Shown: positions 62,413-64,000 of the stretch, one piece after another
Layout of the letters: each line of letters starts with the position of its first letter
Numbering within the stretch: position 1 is the stretch's first letter
Assembly (NCBI GenBank): GCA_964532595.1
Contig: CAZHIQ010000016.1
Location: 8,927-72,926 of the forward strand
DNA: 64,000 nucleotides
DNA from: Chryseosolibacter sp964532595
Lineage (GTDB): Bacteria; Bacteroidota; Bacteroidia; Cytophagales; Cyclobacteriaceae
Direction of reading: 5' to 3'
Program-made: the position numbers and the translations under genes
The notes under the pieces: generated by a model
Told to the model about the DNA's origin: nothing
What the model saw: only the letters and a program-made list of their open reading frames with translations
Database searches by the model: none

Positions 62413-62962
62413 ACGAAGTACGAAGTACGAATGACGAAGTACGAATTGGAGGCGTGGTGATTGAAAGAACGAACCAAGATGAAAGGATGCGTACCCGCCA
62501 TGGGGGAATGACGCCTGCCCGCCGGGGCGGGAAGTACGAATTGGAGGCGTGGTGATTGAGAGTATGAACCGAGAAAGTACGAAGTACAAGGTACGAAGTA
62601 CGAGGGAGTACTTGGTAGTTGCACTTGTGAGCCAGGGAGAATGCACCGGCGCAAGGGGAAGTACGAATTGGAGGCGTGGTGATTGAGAGTATGAACCGAG
62701 AAAGTACGAAGTACAAGGTACGAAGTACGAGGGAGTACTTGGTAGTTGCACTTGTGAGCCAGGGAGAATGCACCGGCGCAAGGGGAAGTACGAATTGGAG
62801 GCGTGGTGATTGAGAGTATGAACCGGGGTGAGGTAACAAGCAATGGCCGCGCGAGCGATCCGAGGAGTAGTGAGTGATCAAAAAAATATTAAAAAGGCAG
62901 AAGCACACAAGAATTAAGTAACGGACTGTCAACTGCCAACTGGCATCTGTCAAATTTGACTT
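62413..62962. repeat. 550-bp repeat region with a 127-bp tandem array between ATPase and permease genes
   Basis: Two identical 127-bp units (62531-62657 and 62658-62784) and a third partial copy (62785-62825). The 29-base core beginning GAAGTACGAATTGGAGGCGT also occurs at 62436, giving four copies. GTACGAA heptamers run through it and the palindrome variant CCTGCCCGCCGGGGCGGG is at 62514-62531. Repeated short open frames on the minus strand are not genes: the 127-bp unit is not a multiple of three, so the same sequence appears in different frames. The rest (62826-62962) shows nothing recognisable. Confidence 0.92.
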
Positions 62963-64000
62963 ATGAACATTACAGACTTCCTTTCCCTCTCCGACCCTAA
63001 CGTCCGGTACGTGACGTTAGGATCTATATTGCTGACGGCGAGTTCGGCAATTGTGGGGAGTTTTACGTTTTTGAACAAACGGGCACTGGTGGGTGACGCG
63101 ATTGCGCACGCCGTGCTGCCGGGGATTTGTCTTGGCTTCCTTCTGGCCGGAACGAAGAATCCGCTCTTCCTGATTGGCGGCGCCTTCTTCACAGGATGGA
63201 TATCGCTCGTTGTGGTAGACTACATCGTTGCTAACACGCGGCTAAAGGAAGACACCGCTATCGGCCTGGTATTATCGGTCTTTTTCGGAATAGGTATCGT
63301 CTTGCTAACCGTTATACAGAAATCGGGAAACGCCGCGCAAGCGGGGTTGGACCAGTTCCTCTTCGGAAAGGCAGCAGCGCTTGTCGGTGATGACCTCATC
63401 GCCTTCTCGGTTGTCGCCGTAGTGTTGCTCGTTGCCGTCTTCCTGCTCTTCAAAGAGTTTACACTGATGGCCTTCGATAAAGATTTCGCGCGGGCAATAG
63501 GATTACCGGTGAGGCGACTTGAACTGATCCAGACTTCCCTGGTCGTGCTGGCCGTCGTTATCGGCATTCAGGCGGTAGGCGTTGTGCTGATGGCTGCGAT
63601 ACTCATTACGCCGGCAGCGGCAGCCCGATACTGGACCGACCGGGTCGGAGTCATGTTCATCCTTGCGAGTATTTTCGGCGCTGTCAGTGGACTCACCGGC
63701 GCGTATATCTCGTACGTTGCTCCGGCTATGCCAACGGGGCCGTGGATTGTCATAGCCATCTCAATGATTGCCTTCTTCTCGTTCTTCTTCGCACCAAAAC
63801 GCGGGGTGTTGAGTCGGGCGATCAAACAAAACCGGAACCGGAAGACGATCAACGATGAGAACGTACTGAAGGCGTTATACCAACTCGGTGAGGAAAGCAA
63901 GAACTTCCACCTTCAACGCTCCGTCGCCGAGATCGTACGCCGACGGAAGTTCGAGCGTCAGAACCTGCGAAAGGTATTGCGTCGCCTGAGCAATCAGGGC
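62963..64000 (+). CDS. Metal ABC transporter permease with an apparent C-terminal winged-helix extension, 3' truncated
   Basis: 346 codons are visible from the ATG at 62963 and the frame is open at the window edge. The membrane part has about eight helices with the ZnuB/TroC signature LNKRALVGDAIAHAVLPGI and QAVGVVLMAAILITPAAAARY. After the last helix (WIVIAISMIAFFSFFFAPKRG, about residue 282) comes a soluble stretch, KTINDENVLKALYQLGEESK, then HLQRSVAEIVRRRKFERQNL and a basic helix. This looks like the start of a DtxR-type winged helix. It would complete the ABC importer and link transport to a second DNA- or metal-binding module. The real end is outside the window. Confidence 0.9.
   Translation, partial: MNITDFLSLSDPNVRYVTLGSILLTASSAIVGSFTFLNKRALVGDAIAHAVLPGICLGFLLAGTKNPLFLIGGAFFTGWISLVVVDYIVANTRLKEDTAIGLVLSVFFGIGIVLLTVIQKSGNAAQAGLDQFLFGKAAALVGDDLIAFSVVAVVLLVAVFLLFKEFTLMAFDKDFARAIGLPVRRLELIQTSLVVLAVVIGIQAVGVVLMAAILITPAAAARYWTDRVGVMFILASIFGAVSGLTGAYISYVAPAMPTGPWIVIAISMIAFFSFFFAPKRGVLSRAIKQNRNRKTINDENVLKALYQLGEESKNFHLQRSVAEIVRRRKFERQNLRKVLRRLSNQG

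Noticed and set aside
62378..62953. Minus-strand open frames with repeating SITTPPIRTS-like peptides
   Set aside because: They are translations of the 127-bp tandem repeat, which is not a multiple of three and appears in different frames; they are not proteins.
1..64000. tRNA, rRNA, CRISPR arrays, insertion sequences, prophage
   Set aside because: I looked in the intergenic regions and for known protein families and found no support; the only repeats are the heptamer and palindrome family.

Overview
The window looks like a chromosomal stretch of a Bacteroidota bacterium, most likely of the Cytophagales. Evidence for this is a SusC/SusD pair driven by an ECF sigma factor and FecR, a BACON-like lipoprotein, many SPII lipoproteins, promoter-like sites of the Bacteroidota type (TTTG, about 19 bases, TAnnTTTG), few Shine-Dalgarno sequences, and the order miaB, sigma-54 activator, lptE, TPR protein, secG. 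Coding is dense and GC content is moderate. Two runs of exactly 100 N (25140-25239 and 28226-28325) mark scaffold gaps, so this is a draft assembly. I see no rRNA, tRNA, CRISPR array, insertion sequence or prophage.

Layout. 1-12 kb: a truncated aquaporin, a vanadium-haloperoxidase-like lipoprotein, a LacI regulator, a lipoprotein, msrA, a methyltransferase, an L-2-hydroxyglutarate oxidase, a MoeB-rhodanese fusion, a MetZ-type sulfhydrylase, an OsmC protein and a sodium:solute symporter. 12-17 kb (minus): a 56-aa membrane protein, a very large transporter-HEAT-cNMP-domain fusion, an OmpH/Skp-like chaperone, an acidic hypothetical protein and a gamma carbonic anhydrase. 17-25 kb (plus): miaB, sigma-54 activator, lptE, TPR protein, secG, then groES-groEL. 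25-35 kb: a 2-hydroxyacid dehydrogenase, lutABC (lactate oxidation, interrupted by a gap), OPT and POT peptide transporters, and pckA with a well-formed promoter. Together these suggest growth on peptides and lactate with gluconeogenesis.

34.5-45.3 kb (minus) is a polysaccharide-utilisation-type locus: ECF sigma factor, FecR, SusC, SusD, an exported TIM-barrel epimerase-like lipoprotein, a beta-helix lipoprotein and a phosphodiester glycosidase. 45.5-55.5 kb holds an OmpA-like protein, parC-parE (topoisomerase IV), membrane and lipid genes, a 3-hydroxyacyl-CoA dehydrogenase and mscL. 55.5-57.4 kb holds a DUF3108 protein and dapD. 57.7-64 kb is a metal-uptake operon: a DtxR/MntR regulator behind an operator-like palindrome, a TroA-type binding lipoprotein, a TonB-dependent receptor with a CxxC in its plug, an ATPase and a permease that runs off the window with an apparent winged-helix tail.

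The least explained signals are (i) a composite intergenic repeat family made of heptamers (GTACGAA, CACGATT) and a GC-rich palindrome, which abuts or enters the 3' ends of genes, flanks both assembly gaps and reaches a 127-bp tandem array inside the metal operon; (ii) a ten-A tract in parC where loss of one A switches an acidic C-terminal tail to a lysine/alanine/serine/threonine-rich, histone-H1-like tail; and (iii) the transporter-HEAT-cNMP fusion and the metal operon with its operator.
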